This document shows positions 6,285 through 6,423 of a DNA stretch of 6,423 nucleotides, one piece after another. The first letter of the stretch is position 1. Every line of letters begins with the position of its first letter. The position numbers and the translations under genes were made by a program. The notes under the pieces are model-generated. The model made no database searches and had not been told where the DNA came from. It was given only the letters and a program-made list of their open reading frames with translations. The DNA is from Oligoflexales bacterium (GTDB lineage: Bacteria; Bdellovibrionota; Oligoflexia; Oligoflexales; Oligoflexaceae), in the NCBI GenBank assembly GCA_015232735.1, contig JADFZC010000146.1, positions 1-6,423 on the forward strand. Direction: 5' to 3'.

Positions 6285-6423
6285 ATGCTGCTCTGGCACC
6301 ATAGAACACGAGATGACGAATTCTCTGAAAACAGGACCAATTCTGAACTCCGGGATGGTGGCAAAAGTTCTTTTTCCATTCCGAGGTTGGGTTGCAATTG
6401 TTTCAGTATGGTAATTATTAGAA
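6285..6423 (+). CDS. Possible start of a gene running off the right edge
   Basis: ATG 6285 is preceded by GAGGA (6274-6278) at 6 bases spacing and the frame stays open for 46 codons to the window edge, beginning MLLWHHRTRDDEF. The base composition also becomes less AT-rich here than in the preceding spacer. Against it: the translation matches nothing I recognise, other frames are open over the same bases (for example 6313-6414, 33 codons, on the same strand), and codon use is unremarkable. This is a weak candidate that needs the flanking sequence. Confidence 0.2.
   Translation, partial: MLLWHHRTRDDEFSENRTNSELRDGGKSSFSIPRLGCNCFSMVIIR

Larger units (their letters stand above)
5732..6423. other. 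Long non-coding stretch upstream of the calcium-module lipoprotein gene
   Basis: About 690 bases without a convincing gene. Reading frames are short, lack ribosome binding sites or look random in composition. Features seen are listed separately: a TTCTTG/CAAGAA cluster (5761-5813), a 16-bp imperfect direct repeat, a hairpin at 6038-6065, and a possible gene start at 6285. ACAATT (6176-6181) and AATTGT (6190-6195) form another small hairpin that, on the minus strand, is followed by T-rich sequence, but the stem has almost no GC. A perfect TTGACA at 5959-5964 has no -10 partner. I could not identify a clear promoter for the lipoprotein gene. Confidence 0.65.

Noticed and set aside
6236..6379. 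47-codon open frame on the minus strand, starting MEKELLPPSRSS
   Set aside because: No Shine-Dalgarno at suitable spacing, Ser-rich random-looking translation, and competing frames on the other strand.
6313..6414. 33-codon hydrophobic small open frame on the plus strand
   Set aside because: No ribosome binding site precedes ATG 6313 and nothing supports it as a real small protein.

Overview
The window carries four complete protein genes, all on ordinary bacterial signals, separated by AT-rich spacers. Left to right they are: a small secreted, probably lipid-anchored protein with a cysteine-containing C-terminal domain of unknown family (354-1100, +); a START/SRPBCC-type lipid-binding-fold protein with an N-terminal export or anchor segment (1156-1908, -); a type III glutamine synthetase, GlnN (2097-4313, +); and a long lipoprotein ending in an EF-hand/RTX-type calcium-binding module (4304-5731, -). 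No RNA gene, insertion sequence, CRISPR array, phage gene or integrase is visible.

The organism looks like a Gram-negative bacterium with moderate-GC genes and AT-rich spacers. GlnN-type glutamine synthetase, an exported START protein and lipoproteins with a lipobox followed by a Lys/Glu/Ser/Asp-rich tether would suit a deltaproteobacterium-like lineage such as Bdellovibrionota/Oligoflexia, or possibly another predatory or environmental group. This assignment is inference; no taxonomic marker lies in the window.

Layout. Positions 1-299 are AT-rich and without a gene. A potentially structured leader (about 271-353) precedes the first lipoprotein and includes complementary segments that could cover its Shine-Dalgarno. 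The first lipoprotein and the START gene converge over a 55-base gap. The START gene and glnN diverge from a shared 188-base promoter region in which a promoter can be proposed for each strand. glnN and the 475-residue lipoprotein converge and overlap by 10 bp. The last 690 bases (5732-6423) hold no convincing gene, but do hold a TTCTTG/CAAGAA motif cluster, a 16-bp near-direct repeat, a hairpin, and a weak candidate for a gene running off the right edge.

The genes do not form one operon; strands alternate +,-,+,-. Three of the four products are predicted to act in the envelope, while GlnN is cytoplasmic nitrogen assimilation. No pathway linking them is evident. The least described items are the C-terminal domain of the first lipoprotein, its leader, and the tethered calcium-module lipoprotein.
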